A stretch of DNA of 64,000 nucleotides from Halomonas sp. H10-9-1 (GCF_040147005.1 NZ_JAMSHO010000001.1:2232001-2296000); one strand, 5' to 3'; positions 1 to 10,554 are shown, numbered from the stretch's first letter. The notes: generated by a model from the sequence alone, not told the origin. Numbers and translations are program-made.

Positions 1-361
1 GCTCCGGCCCCACCACGTGGACGATGCCCTGGCGTGGGTCGTTGATCTTGAACTCCTCGATGCCGAACTCGCGGCAGTTGTCGTCCAGGGTCTGCACCTG
101 GATCAGCGACACCGGGTCCTTGATCCCGGCATTGCCCTCGGCACGCTCCTTCACGGTGGTGGGCACGTTATGATCCGGTGTCGCGAGGTTGGCATCGAGG
201 CGCCATGGCTTGCGACCCGCCAGGCGCAGGCCCTCGAAGGCCTGGGGCGAGGTGACCTCGTGAAGCAGATGGCGATCGATGTAGATCAGCGCGGTGCCGT
301 CGTCGCGCGCCTTGACGAGGTGCTGCGACCACAGCTTGTCATAGAGTGTCTGGCCTGCCAT
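1..361 (-). CDS. leuC: 3-isopropylmalate dehydratase large subunit, N-terminal part (cut by window start)
   Basis: Large subunit of isopropylmalate isomerase, which with LeuD converts 2-isopropylmalate to 3-isopropylmalate in leucine synthesis in the cytoplasm. The visible 120 residues begin [11 protein letters not shown] and contain the aconitase-family segment [19 protein letters not shown] near residues 28-46, followed by TPDHNVPT. The ATG at 359-361 has an upstream GGGAG on the minus strand about 7 nt away. The rest of the gene, including the Fe-S cysteines, lies outside the window. It is divergent from a LysR-type regulator, an arrangement I recall from Pseudomonas. Identity is secure from the N-terminal signature; activity cannot be judged from this fragment. 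Confidence 0.95.
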   Translation of the reverse strand, partial: MAGQTLYDKLWSQHLVKARDDGTALIYIDRHLLHEVTSPQAFEGLRLAGRKPWRLDANLATPDHNVPTTVKERAEGNAGIKDPVSLIQVQTLDDNCREFGIEEFKINDPRQGIVHVVGPE

Positions 362-471
362 ATCGTTCTCCCGGGCCTGCGGCCCTGTGCGTATCCGGTT
401 TGTCATCATGCTGGATGGGCTTCCATGGGGTTAGACCCTGAGGCATCTCCAGAAATTTATCTTATAAATCA

Positions 472-607
472 AAAGGCTGCATATTCTTGGCGGATGTCCG
501 AGAGCTCGGCGTAGCCCTTGGGGTCTGACCCCGCTGCTGAAAGGCTGCATATTCTTGGCGGATGTCCGAGAGCTCGGCGTAGCCCTTGGGGTCTGACCCC
601 GCTGCTG
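472..607. repeat. 68-bp perfect tandem duplication containing a GGGGTCTGACCCC palindrome
   Basis: Two identical 68-bp units (472-539 and 540-607) abut head to tail. Each carries CCCTTGGGGTCTGACCCC (515-532 and 583-600), whose core GGGGTCtGACCCC is nearly palindromic. The exact reverse complement of that 18-mer occurs again at 653-670, and a decayed relative GGGGTTAGACCC lies near 427. Such palindromes resemble REP-type elements associated with tyrosine (RAYT) transposases. No transposase gene is present in this window, so mobility in trans is inference. Confidence 0.85.
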
Positions 608-652
608 CATGTTGCGCCAACACTCTGATATGACTGAACAATCAACAACGCG

Positions 653-670
653 GGGGTCAGACCCCAAGGG
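653..670 (-). repeat. Inverted copy of the REP-like palindrome
   Basis: GGGGTCAGACCCCAAGGG is the exact reverse complement of the 18-mer in both units of the 472-607 duplication. The three copies could form alternative stem-loops, a geometry typical of REP singlets arranged as head-to-tail and inverted pairs. Confidence 0.75.
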
Positions 671-822
671 CGCGGCACCGTGCTCGCATGAGGCACCAAC
701 ATCTTCGAATATGTCGATATCGTGACATCATTCGTGGGGATGCCACAGGGGCTCTTCCTTGCCGCTTGCGCCTTGAAGCTTGTGACTCTGCTGCCAGTTT
801 CCCGCCCCTCGCCCATAAAATC

Positions 823-848
823 AATTCATGTTATTTATTCAATGAATT
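823..848. promoter_or_regulatory. Candidate LysR-type operator in the leuC / LysR divergent region
   Basis: AATTCAT (823-829) and ATGAATT (842-848) form a perfect 7-bp inverted repeat separated by 12 bp, and a shorter overlapping dyad ATTCAATGAAT sits at 837-847. It lies 28 bp before the LysR start codon in an A+T-rich pocket, the position expected for an autoregulatory site of a LysR protein. Binding is inferred from position and symmetry only. Confidence 0.4.
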
Positions 849-876
849 CCTTTCTGGAATACATAAGGCGGACACC

Positions 877-1782
877 ATGGACACCCAGAGTCTGCAGGCC
901 TTCCTCGCCGTGGCCGACAACGGCAGCTTCTCCCGTGCGGCGGAGCAGCTGCACCTGACCCAGCCGGCGGTGAGCAAGCGTATCGCGGTGCTCGAGACCC
1001 AGGTCGACGCCCGCCTGTTCGACCGCATCGGACGACGCGTCACCCTCACCGAGGCCGGGCGCGTGCTGCTGCCCCGCGCCCGCGAGATCCTGATGATGGT
1101 GAACGACAGCCGTCGGGCGCTGGGCAACCTGGCGGGCGCGGTGGGCGGCAGCCTGACCCTGGCCACCAGCCACCATATTGGCCTGCACCGCCTGCCTCCC
1201 CTGCTCAAGGCCTACACCCGGGCCCACCCCGAGGTGCGCCTCGACCTGCACTTCCTCGACTCGGAGGAGGCCTACCAGGGGGTGCTGGATGGCTCGCTGG
1301 AGATCGCCGTGGTGACCCTGGCGCCGCATCCGCACGCCCAGCTTGAGGTGGTGCCGGTGTGGATCGACCGCCTCTGTTTCGTGTGCGCCCACGACCATCC
1401 GCTGGCACGCCGCACGCGGCTGGGACTCGACGAGTTGTGTGACTTCGATGCCGTGCTGCCGGGACCACTCACCTTCACCCGGGGCCTGATCGAGGCGCGC
1501 TTCGAAGCCGCCGGCCTGCAACTGCCGGTGGCGCTCTCCACCAACTATCTCGAGACCCTGAAGATGATGACCGCCATCGGCCTGGGCTGGAGCCTGTTGC
1601 CGGAGCGGCTGGTGGCGGACGAGCTGCATAAGCTGGAGGTCGAGCAGCCGCCGATCCACCGTCCCCTGGGTTACCTCGTGCACCGCAACAGGACGCTCTC
1701 CAATGCCACGCGAGCCATGCTCGAGCAGCTCGAGTCGGCACGCGAACCGGACGCGCGCTCGCTGACTCGCGAAATTGGTTAG
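877..1782 (+). CDS. LysR-family transcriptional regulator
   Basis: DNA-binding regulator of 301 residues, normal for the family. Residues 1-60 form the winged helix-turn-helix, with the segment FSRAAEQLHLTQPAVSKRI typical of LysR proteins; residues about 90-295 form the periplasmic-binding-protein-like effector domain. The ATG at 877 was chosen because the family signature starts at once (MDTQSLQAFLAVADNGSFS); the open frame extends upstream to 688 but without family similarity. It is divergent from leuC, so it may control leucine genes, though the effector is unknown. The following membrane protein starts 33 bp after its stop and may be co-transcribed. Confidence 0.9.
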   Translation: MDTQSLQAFLAVADNGSFSRAAEQLHLTQPAVSKRIAVLETQVDARLFDRIGRRVTLTEAGRVLLPRAREILMMVNDSRRALGNLAGAVGGSLTLATSHHIGLHRLPPLLKAYTRAHPEVRLDLHFLDSEEAYQGVLDGSLEIAVVTLAPHPHAQLEVVPVWIDRLCFVCAHDHPLARRTRLGLDELCDFDAVLPGPLTFTRGLIEARFEAAGLQLPVALSTNYLETLKMMTAIGLGWSLLPERLVADELHKLEVEQPPIHRPLGYLVHRNRTLSNATRAMLEQLESAREPDARSLTREIG

Positions 1783-1814
1783 ACTGCTCACGTGATCGCC
1801 AGGAGCCTGCCGAC

Positions 1815-3143
1815 GTGCCCCCTTCCGCTTCCCCTACAACGCCGCGACGCCACGCCCTCGCCGGCGGCCTGACCCTGGCCGGCCTGGCGCTGCAGGTCAT
1901 GCGCCTGGCCGGGGTGCCCGTGCCGCTGCCTGCGGTGAGCGTCGCCTTCTGGCTGGCGGTGGGCCTGCTGTGGCCCGACATGAAACGCAGCAACCGCCGC
2001 CAGGCATCCATCCTGGCGGGACTGGGACTGCTGCTGGTGCTTGCCGCGGCGCTGCTCCACGATGCCGAGATCGCCTGGTGGCATCTGCTGGATGGCAACA
2101 GCTACGTGGTGGCCATGCTGGTCGGGGTGAGCTTCATCGGCCTGATCGGCACCCACCAGGGGCACTCGCCGCCCTCCGGCAGCGCGCTCACCGGCTGGCG
2201 CGGCACCGCCGGCACCTGGATCGGGGTGCACCTGCTCGGCGGGATCCTCAACCTCTCCACGATATTCATGGTCGGCGACCGCCTGCGCCGCCATGGCGAG
2301 CTCTCCCTGCCCCAGCTGCTGGCCCTCAATCGCGGCCTCTCCAGCGCCGCGCTGTGGTCGCCCTTCTTCGCCTCCATGGGGGTGGTGATGACCCTGGCGC
2401 CACAGATGGAGTATGCCACCATCCTCGCCTTCGGCCTGCCCCTGGGCCTGGCCGCCGGTACCCTCTCGCTGCTCGACCTGTCACGCCGCTTCGATCTGGA
2501 CACGGTGGCAGGCTATTCGCTGTCGCCCAAGAGCCTGCTGATGCCGGTGGCCATGGCGAGCCTGGTGATGCTTTTCCACTACGGCCTGACGCCGTGGCTC
2601 TCCATCGTCAGTATCATCACCTTCCTGCTGCCCGGCGTGGCGTTGGCCAGCAACCTGCCCCGCGGCCCGCACTGGACCCTGCAGCGGGTGCGTGGCCATG
2701 CCCTCGAGCGGCTGCCGGCGATGCGCGGCGAGATCTCGCTGTTCCTCTGCGCCGGGCTGCTCACAAAGGGGCTTTCGGCCTTCATCACGGCCACCACCGG
2801 CAACGGCTGGCAGCTGTTCGAGCACTTCGCGGCCCCCCAGGCCATCGCCAGCTTCCTGGCCATCGTGGCCAGCGCGGTGGCCGGCCTGCACCCGATCATC
2901 GGCGTCTCCGTGCTCGCTGCGATGCTGGATCTTTCGGGCGACCGCCAGACGCTGTTCGCCTGCGTCGCCCTGGCCGCCTGGGCGGTAGGCACCGCGGTGG
3001 GGCCCCTCTCCGGCATCAACCTGTCGCTACAGGGGCGCTACGGCATCAGCGGTACGCGCATGATGCGCCATAACCTGGGCTACGCCGCCGCCCTCTCCGC
3101 GCTGGTAGTGGCAGGAATCGTGCTGCTGGATGCGTGGCTTTGA
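1815..3143 (+). CDS. Multi-spanning membrane protein of unknown function, possibly a transporter
   Basis: A 442-residue inner-membrane protein with roughly 11-12 hydrophobic segments and no signal peptide. I do not recognise the family. Segments such as WIGVHLLGGILNLSTIFMVG (about 139-158) and AGLHPIIGVSVLAAM (about 356-370) recall the re-entrant regions of ion-transporter-superfamily carriers, but that is a weak impression. The GTG start is supported by AGGAG at 1801-1805, nine bases upstream. It follows the LysR gene in the same direction and may form a small operon with it. Its 3' end is followed within 3 bp by GCTGCAA-type repeats. Confidence 0.75.
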   Translation: MPPSASPTTPRRHALAGGLTLAGLALQVMRLAGVPVPLPAVSVAFWLAVGLLWPDMKRSNRRQASILAGLGLLLVLAAALLHDAEIAWWHLLDGNSYVVAMLVGVSFIGLIGTHQGHSPPSGSALTGWRGTAGTWIGVHLLGGILNLSTIFMVGDRLRRHGELSLPQLLALNRGLSSAALWSPFFASMGVVMTLAPQMEYATILAFGLPLGLAAGTLSLLDLSRRFDLDTVAGYSLSPKSLLMPVAMASLVMLFHYGLTPWLSIVSIITFLLPGVALASNLPRGPHWTLQRVRGHALERLPAMRGEISLFLCAGLLTKGLSAFITATTGNGWQLFEHFAAPQAIASFLAIVASAVAGLHPIIGVSVLAAMLDLSGDRQTLFACVALAAWAVGTAVGPLSGINLSLQGRYGISGTRMMRHNLGYAAALSALVVAGIVLLDAWL

Positions 3144-3146
3144 GCC

Positions 3147-3236
3147 GCAAGCTGCAAGCTGCAAGGCAACATGCACCCTACACGGCGGACTACAAGGGGT
3201 CCCTTGATGCTTGCCCCCTTGTAGCTTGTAGCTGGA
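3147..3236. repeat. GCTRCAA heptamer inverted-repeat element, copy A, with terminator-like hairpin
   Basis: Between two convergent genes. The left arm is a short run of GCTGCAA heptamers (about 3150-3166); the right arm is the inverse orientation of GCTACAA (TTGTAGC repeated, 3219-3233). Between them CTACAAGGGG (3190-3199) and CCCCTTGTAG (3215-3224) make a perfect 10-bp stem with a 15-nt loop. It ends exactly where the minus-strand gene's stop codon begins. Probably acts as a bidirectional transcription stop; compare copies at 16807, 34501 and 52651. Confidence 0.7.
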
Positions 3237-3755
3237 TTACTGAGACACCCGCCGGAAGTAGCGATGTCCGCACTGGTGACAGGGTTCTATGCGGGTCATC
3301 TCGGGCAGTTCCACCTCGGCATCACAGTGCACGCAGGCCAGTCGGCCGGGCACCGCCATCTCGCCCTCACAGTAGTCGGCGCGTGCGGCCTCGAGATCTT
3401 CCTCGAAGCGCTCCCGCTCCACCACGCTGCGGTCGGCGATGGAGAGCAGCGACTCGCTGACCTTGCGTGACAGCACCGAGAGGTCGATGCCGAGCCAGGC
3501 CGCGACCCCCTCGCCGCCGGCGCTCAGGTAGCGGCGCATGTCCTTGAGGTCACGCTCCACCCAGGCGCGCAGCAGAGAGAGCTCGTCCTTGGTGAACTCC
3601 TCGAGCTCGGCCTCGAACTCCACCGCGTCATCCAGCTCCTTCTGGAGGTTCTCCCAGGTCAGCTCGCTAGCCCCCTCGCGAAGGCGATCGAGCATCCGCT
3701 CGTAACCGTCCCTCAGGCGATGATCCTGGGGCTCCTTGGGATCTGTCTCGCTCAT
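3237..3755 (-). CDS. Zinc-ribbon protein, DUF1451 / YbeL family
   Basis: A 172-residue soluble protein of unknown role. The N-terminal two thirds is charged and helical (LREGASELTWENLQKELDDA and onward); the C-terminus carries a zinc ribbon with two Cys-x2-Cys pairs, CVHC near residue 141 and CHQC near 159. In Escherichia coli the homologue ybeL is near leuS, as here, where leuS is divergent. The gene ends immediately after the heptamer repeat element. Family assignment is good; biochemical function is unknown. Confidence 0.85.
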   Translation of the reverse strand: MSETDPKEPQDHRLRDGYERMLDRLREGASELTWENLQKELDDAVEFEAELEEFTKDELSLLRAWVERDLKDMRRYLSAGGEGVAAWLGIDLSVLSRKVSESLLSIADRSVVERERFEEDLEAARADYCEGEMAVPGRLACVHCDAEVELPEMTRIEPCHQCGHRYFRRVSQ

Positions 3756-3944
3756 GGTGCTCTCCTCGTGTGCGAATAGGCGCGCCTACCGGCCGTAGCC
3801 GGGCGACGCCGTGCTGGGGTATCCTCTGCCTACCATTTAGACGACTTCCCGCCGTCAGTTCAACGCCTTGTCGCCAGCATGCACAGGCAACATGACGCCG
3901 GACAAGCCATTCGAGCGTGCGCCCCCGGCGCGCCGAACCGATAG

Positions 3945-6560
<2,616 letters not shown>

Positions 6561-6586
6561 TCCCGCCACGGCACAGGGAGCGACCC

Positions 6587-7069
6587 ATGCAGCGACGCAC
6601 CTTCCTTACCCTGGGCCTGGCCGGCGGCGCCGGCCTGGCACTTACCGGCTGCGGCTTTCGCCTGCGCGGCCTCGATACCCCCTCGGCGCCGCTCCCCGAG
6701 CTCGCCCTGGCAGGCCCCGACAGCGACCTGGCGCGGCTGGCCGAGCGGCGCCTGACGAGCGCCGGCACCCGGGTGCATGACGGCGCCGGGCTGATCCTCA
6801 ACCTGGGCGCGCCCGAGTTCCATCAACGCCGCCTGAGCGTGCTGGACTCCGGTCCCCGCGACGAGGAGATGCGCCTGGTCGCGCCCTTCTCCGTGCAGCG
6901 CGCCGAAGGCGCCTATCTGCTCGACCAGCAGCGCCTCGAGGCCAGCCGCGGCTACAGCGTGGATGATGGCGACCTGCTGGGTCGCGAGGAGCGCCGCGAG
7001 GAGGCGCGCCAGGCGCTGCTCGAGGAGGCCGTGCGCCAGCTGATGGAACGGCTGCGCGGCCTGCCATGA
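6587..7069 (+). CDS. lptE: LPS-assembly lipoprotein LptE
   Basis: Outer-membrane lipoprotein that plugs and assembles the LptD channel, delivering lipopolysaccharide to the cell surface. 160 residues. A lipoprotein signal ends at the lipobox LALTGC with Cys22 as the lipidated residue, followed by the family hallmark GFRLRG. The ATG at 6587 follows GGGAGCGACCC. It lies 26 bp after leuS and overlaps holA by ATGA, so the three genes are probably one transcript. Confidence 0.93.
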   Translation: MQRRTFLTLGLAGGAGLALTGCGFRLRGLDTPSAPLPELALAGPDSDLARLAERRLTSAGTRVHDGAGLILNLGAPEFHQRRLSVLDSGPRDEEMRLVAPFSVQRAEGAYLLDQQRLEASRGYSVDDGDLLGREERREEARQALLEEAVRQLMERLRGLP

Positions 7070-8124
7070 AAGTCTTTCCCGACAAGCTTCAAGACGCCCT
7101 GGCGAAGAAGCTACCCCCGGTGGTGATCGTCGCCGGCGAGGAGCCGCTGCAGCATATGGAGGCCTGCGACGCCGTGCGCGCCGCGGCCCGCGGGCGCGGT
7201 ATCGAGGAGCGCGAGACCCTGCATGTGGAGGGCAACTTCGCCTGGGGGCGACTCCACGAGGCCTCCGCCAGCCTGTCGCTGTTCGCCAGCGCCAAGCTGA
7301 TCGAGCTGCGCGTATCCGGCAGCAACCTGGGCCAGGAGGGCGCCAAGGCCCTCAAGGCCTACGCCGAGGGGGTCAAGGAGAGCGACAACGTGCTGCTGCT
7401 GGCCATGGGCAAGCTCGACTTCCACCAGCAGAAGAGCGCCTGGTTCCAGGCCCTCGACAAGGCGGGGCTCTTCGTGCCGGTGTGGCCGGTGGATGTCTCG
7501 CGCCTAGGATTCTGGCTGCGTGACCGCGCTGCTCGCCACGGCCTCACCCTCGACCTGGACGCCGCCCGGCTGCTGGGTGAGCGCACCGAGGGCAACCTGC
7601 TGGCCGCCGACCAGGAGCTGCAGAAGCTCGCCCTGCTGCTGCCTCCGGGGGGGCGAGTCGGGCCACGGGACGTCGCCGGCGGCGTGGAGGACAGCGCCCG
7701 CTTCGATGTCTTCACCCTGGTGGATGCCTGCCTCAAGGGGGAGCGCTCGCGGGTCGCCCGCATCATGGCCGGCCTCGCCGGCGAAGGCGTGGAGGCGCCC
7801 ATCATCTTGTGGGCCTTGACCCGGGAGCTGCGTACCCTGCTCTCGCTGCACCAGCATCTCGACCAGGGCCAGAGCTTCGAGCACGCCTGCAAGGCCCAGA
7901 AGCCGGCCATCTTCGAGAAGCGCCGTCCCGCCTACCAGCAGGCCCTCGGTCGCCTGCCGGTGAAGCGCCTGCACAAGCTGCTGCTGTTCGCCCAGCGCCT
8001 GGACCTGGCCATCAAGGGCACCGCCGCCCTGCCCCTGCAGGACGGCCTCCACGACCTGGCCCTGACACTGGCCGGCGGCCGCGGCCTGCTCGCCGAGCTG
8101 CCCTCCTCCTACCGCATTGGCTGA
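7066..8124 (+). CDS. holA: DNA polymerase III delta subunit
   Basis: Clamp-loader subunit that opens the beta sliding clamp during loading at primed DNA. 352 residues, close to the 343 of E. coli. The N-terminal AAA+-like fold is recognisable from PPVVIVAGEEPLQHMEACDA (residues 17-36), followed by the characteristic FASAKLIELR. Start overlaps the lptE stop (ATGA), implying translational coupling. Confidence 0.95.
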   Translation: MKVFPDKLQDALAKKLPPVVIVAGEEPLQHMEACDAVRAAARGRGIEERETLHVEGNFAWGRLHEASASLSLFASAKLIELRVSGSNLGQEGAKALKAYAEGVKESDNVLLLAMGKLDFHQQKSAWFQALDKAGLFVPVWPVDVSRLGFWLRDRAARHGLTLDLDAARLLGERTEGNLLAADQELQKLALLLPPGGRVGPRDVAGGVEDSARFDVFTLVDACLKGERSRVARIMAGLAGEGVEAPIILWALTRELRTLLSLHQHLDQGQSFEHACKAQKPAIFEKRRPAYQQALGRLPVKRLHKLLLFAQRLDLAIKGTAALPLQDGLHDLALTLAGGRGLLAELPSSYRIG

Positions 8125-8275
8125 TATGTCGCCCGTTGAACAGCAAGGGCATGAAATCGAACGCCATTTCGTCCTATACTGGGCAGGCATCATCGTGACG
8201 CCACACACTCGCCGGGACGCGACGCGTGGATCATCCTGGAGCCGGAAGCCCACTCGAAGAAGAAGGAACACCGAC

Positions 8276-8671
8276 ATGATGAAGAAGATCTGCCGTTACC
8301 TCAGCCCGCTGCTGATCGCCGCCCTGGTGCTTGGCAGCCTGCCGGTCGCCGCCGCCCCCGCACCTGCCGGCGGCATGATCACCACCCAGGACGCCCTCGC
8401 CGCGGAACGCACCCAGTCCGATCGCGAGCGGATTCACGCCGTGCTGGCACGTGATGACGTGCGTGAGCAGTTGGTCGCCCAGGGGGTGGACCCCGCCGAG
8501 GTCGAGGCTCGTGTCGCCGCCCTCTCCGATGCCGAGGCCGCCCAGATGGCCGACCAGCTCGACCAGATGCCCGCCGGGGCCAGCGTGGTCGGTGCGCTGT
8601 TCGCCGTCTTCGTGATCCTGCTGGTGACCGACATCCTCGGTCTGACCAACGTCTTCCCCTTCACTCGCTGA
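8276..8671 (+). CDS. Small secreted, membrane-anchored protein of the PA2779 family
   Basis: A 131-residue protein with an N-terminal signal peptide (MMKKICRYLSPLLIAALVLG, cleavage probably after VAAA) and a C-terminal hydrophobic segment (VVGALFAVFVILLVTDILGL). Between them is a short helical domain with ARDDVREQLVAQGVDPAEVE. AGAAGGA precedes the ATG at 8276. The next gene encodes a C39-like lipoprotein peptidase, a pairing I recall from Pseudomonas (PA2779-PA2778). Its role is unknown; it could be the substrate or partner of that peptidase, which is inference. Confidence 0.8.
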   Translation: MMKKICRYLSPLLIAALVLGSLPVAAAPAPAGGMITTQDALAAERTQSDRERIHAVLARDDVREQLVAQGVDPAEVEARVAALSDAEAAQMADQLDQMPAGASVVGALFAVFVILLVTDILGLTNVFPFTR

Positions 8672-8683
8672 TTGGGTGCCAGC

Positions 8684-9658
8684 ATGTTCGACTGCCTTGT
8701 ACGGCAGCCGACCAGCGACAGGAACGCCCGCCCAGCGGGCGTTCTTGCGTTGGTGCTGATGCTGCTGATGCTCGCCGGCTGTGCGGCGACACCGCGACTC
8801 GATGACGCCACCCGCGAGGCCGTGGCCCCCCGGGTGCTGCTCGATGACGTCCCCTTCCATGGCCAGCGCGACTACCAGTGCGGGCCCGCCTCCCTGGCCA
8901 TGACGCTACAGCACACCGGGGTGGAGACCGGCGTCGACGCCCTCATCCCCCAGGTCTTCACGCCCGGCCGCGAAGGCAGCGTGCAGCCGGAGATGCTGGC
9001 CACGGTGCGCCGCCATGGGCGGATTCCCTTCGTGATCGAGGGGCGCCTGGATGCCCTGTTGACGGAGCTCGATGCCGGCCACCCCGTGGTGGTGATGCAG
9101 AACCTGTCACTGCCCGCCTGGCCGCTGTGGCACTATGCCGTCGCCATCGGCTACGATCTGGAGGCGCAGGAGATGATCCTGCACAGCGGCATGGAAGCGC
9201 AGCGCGTGGAGTCCTTCCGTCCCTTCGACGCCACTTGGGCGCGCAGCGACCGCTGGGCCTTCGTCGCTCAGCCACCGGGCAAGCTGCCGGCCACCCTCTC
9301 CCCCCAGGCCGCCCTGCAGGCCATCGGCGACTTCGAGGCGGTCCGCGGGACCGCGGCGGCACTACCCGCCTGGGAGGCGCTCGTCCGACGCTTCCCGGGT
9401 CACGCCATGGCTCACTTCGCGCTGGGCAATGCCCGCCACAGCGTCGCCGACCTCGAGGGCGCCATCGACGCCTTCCGGGAGGCGGTCGCGGCGGATGCCA
9501 CCCTCGCCCCGGCCTGGCTCAACCTGGGGTTCGCCCTGGAGTCGGCGGGACACAGGAGCGAGGCGCTCGACGCCTTGCGGCATGCCGCGGCACTGCCGGG
9601 GCGCTGGCAGGGGCGCAGCCGCGAGGCGCTCGAGCAGATGGAGGAGAAGACGACATGA
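8684..9658 (+). CDS. Lipoprotein with C39-like cysteine peptidase domain and TPR repeats (PA2778 family)
   Basis: A 324-residue lipoprotein. The signal peptide ends at lipobox LMLAGC (Cys33). A papain-like C39 domain follows: YQCGPASLAMTL around residue 66 carries the probable catalytic Cys and LWHYAVAIGYD around 150 the probable His. The C-terminal third has two TPR-like helical pairs (MAHFALGNARHS and APAWLNLGFALESAGHRSEA). The ATG at 8684 is the most sensible start, but the stretch coding for residues 13-21 forms a perfect 10-bp hairpin (8722-8744). It begins 12 bp after the PA2779-like gene and overlaps the next gene by ATGA. Substrate unknown. Confidence 0.8.
   Translation: MFDCLVRQPTSDRNARPAGVLALVLMLLMLAGCAATPRLDDATREAVAPRVLLDDVPFHGQRDYQCGPASLAMTLQHTGVETGVDALIPQVFTPGREGSVQPEMLATVRRHGRIPFVIEGRLDALLTELDAGHPVVVMQNLSLPAWPLWHYAVAIGYDLEAQEMILHSGMEAQRVESFRPFDATWARSDRWAFVAQPPGKLPATLSPQAALQAIGDFEAVRGTAAALPAWEALVRRFPGHAMAHFALGNARHSVADLEGAIDAFREAVAADATLAPAWLNLGFALESAGHRSEALDALRHAAALPGRWQGRSREALEQMEEKTT
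8721..8745 (+). terminator. Strong hairpin inside the start of the peptidase gene
   Basis: GAACGCCCGC (8722-8731), loop CCA, GCGGGCGTTC (8735-8744) form a perfect 10-bp GC-rich stem followed by TTGCGTT. It looks like an intrinsic terminator or attenuator for the upstream PA2779-like gene, yet it lies within the signal-peptide codons of the next gene. Confidence 0.5.
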
Positions 9659-10092
9659 GCTACCGCATCGTAATCAAGGGCGTCACCCAACCCGCCGAAC
9701 CAGCGGACGGCGCACGGGTGCTGGTCGACCGACTGTGGCCCCGCGACCGCTCGCGGGAGGCGCTGGCGCTAGACGACTGGTATCGCGACGCCTCGCCTAG
9801 CCCTGCACTGCACCGCCAGTGGCGCCAGGGCGAGATCAGCGACGGCGTCTTCGCCGTGCGTTACCGCGGTGAGCTGCGTGACCACCCCGAGCGGCTGGTG
9901 CCGCTGATGCGCCAGGTCCGTCAGCGTGGGGCGCTTACCCTGCTGACCGCCGAGCGCGAGCCGGAGAGCTCACCCTTGCCAATCCTGCGCGACTGGCTGC
10001 TCTTCGTGCTGTGCGAGGAGGACGCCTCCGACATCGAACCCGCCTCGCCGCCCTGCTACGCCCATGAGCTGGGCGACGGGCGGAGGTCATGA
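9655..10092 (+). CDS. DUF488 family protein
   Basis: A 145-residue cytoplasmic protein of unknown biochemical role. The family hallmark is VLVDRLWPRDRSREALALDD near residues 21-40, followed by the acidic and aromatic segment DWYRDASPSPALHRQW and a conserved LTLLTAERE (about 98-106). It overlaps the upstream peptidase gene by ATGA, so it is probably translated from the same message. The function of DUF488 is not established. Confidence 0.85.
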   Translation: MSYRIVIKGVTQPAEPADGARVLVDRLWPRDRSREALALDDWYRDASPSPALHRQWRQGEISDGVFAVRYRGELRDHPERLVPLMRQVRQRGALTLLTAEREPESSPLPILRDWLLFVLCEEDASDIEPASPPCYAHELGDGRRS

Positions 10093-10116
10093 GACCCAGG
10101 ACACCCCGCAACGAGA

Positions 10117-10148
10117 CGGCCCCCGGTCGCTTACGCTACCGGGGGCCG
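10117..10148. terminator. Hairpin between convergent DUF488 and nqrM genes
   Basis: CGGCCCCCGGT (10117-10127) pairs with ACCGGGGGCCG (10138-10148), an 11-bp perfect stem with a 10-nt loop. There is no strong T-run on either side, so termination efficiency is uncertain, but the position between two converging genes fits a shared stop. Confidence 0.5.
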
Positions 10149-10175
10149 AGCGCCTGAGCAGGCGGAGGCAACGAC

Positions 10176-10430
10176 TCAGCGACGGGTCGCATCATACCCC
10201 AGGTCGGCACCGCGACTCTCGTCGCTGCGACGCCGCGCGTTGCTGGCCTTGCGGTTTTCCTCCTCGCAGACTTCATCCTTGCCACCGCAGATCTCACAGC
10301 CGTCCTTGAGGCCGAGCTGGTTGAGCCCACCGCAGGAACCGGCGATGGGCTTGCGGCCCATGATCACGCCCACGGCCATGGCGGCCATGATCAACAACAT
10401 GAAGGCAAAGGCAATAAGCCAGATAGTCAT
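10176..10430 (-). CDS. nqrM: NQR maturation factor NqrM
   Basis: Small membrane protein (84 residues) needed for assembly of the Na+-NQR complex, thought to supply iron to the Cys-ligated centre between NqrD and NqrE. One N-terminal transmembrane helix (MTIWLIAFAFMLLIMAAMAV) is followed by cysteine-rich SCGGL, DGCEICGG and VCEEE. The start at 10430 was chosen over the longer frame because GGGGAG lies about 8 nt upstream and the family begins there. It lies at the downstream end of the nqr operon, separated from nqrF by 218 bp containing a hairpin and an 18-bp repeat. The FMN transferase gene apbE often found here is absent. Confidence 0.93.
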   Translation of the reverse strand: MTIWLIAFAFMLLIMAAMAVGVIMGRKPIAGSCGGLNQLGLKDGCEICGGKDEVCEEENRKASNARRRSDESRGADLGYDATRR

Positions 10431-10554
10431 CAGGATCTCCCCTTGTGTGGGTACCCCGGTATGCACGGGGCAAATTCCCGGATTCGTCGCTTCCTATGCA
10501 CTACGGACACTGCCGGACGCTGGGCGTTCCGGGAGGTGGCCGAGCGATACAACC

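Larger units (their letters stand above)
362..876. other. 515-bp intergenic region between leuC and the LysR gene
   Basis: No credible gene. It holds a 68-bp tandem duplication, an inverted copy of part of that duplication, and an A+T-rich stretch with dyad symmetry just before the LysR gene. Short open frames on both strands here consist mostly of the duplicated repeat translated and lack family similarity I can recognise. Confidence 0.7.

Noticed and set aside
472..607. 68-bp tandem repeat considered as a CRISPR or an IS remnant with gene
   Set aside because: Only two contiguous copies, no spacers, no transposase coding sequence.
431..816. Short minus-strand frames in the leuC upstream region
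   Set aside because: They translate the 68-bp tandem repeat and its flanks; no homology, no ribosome site.
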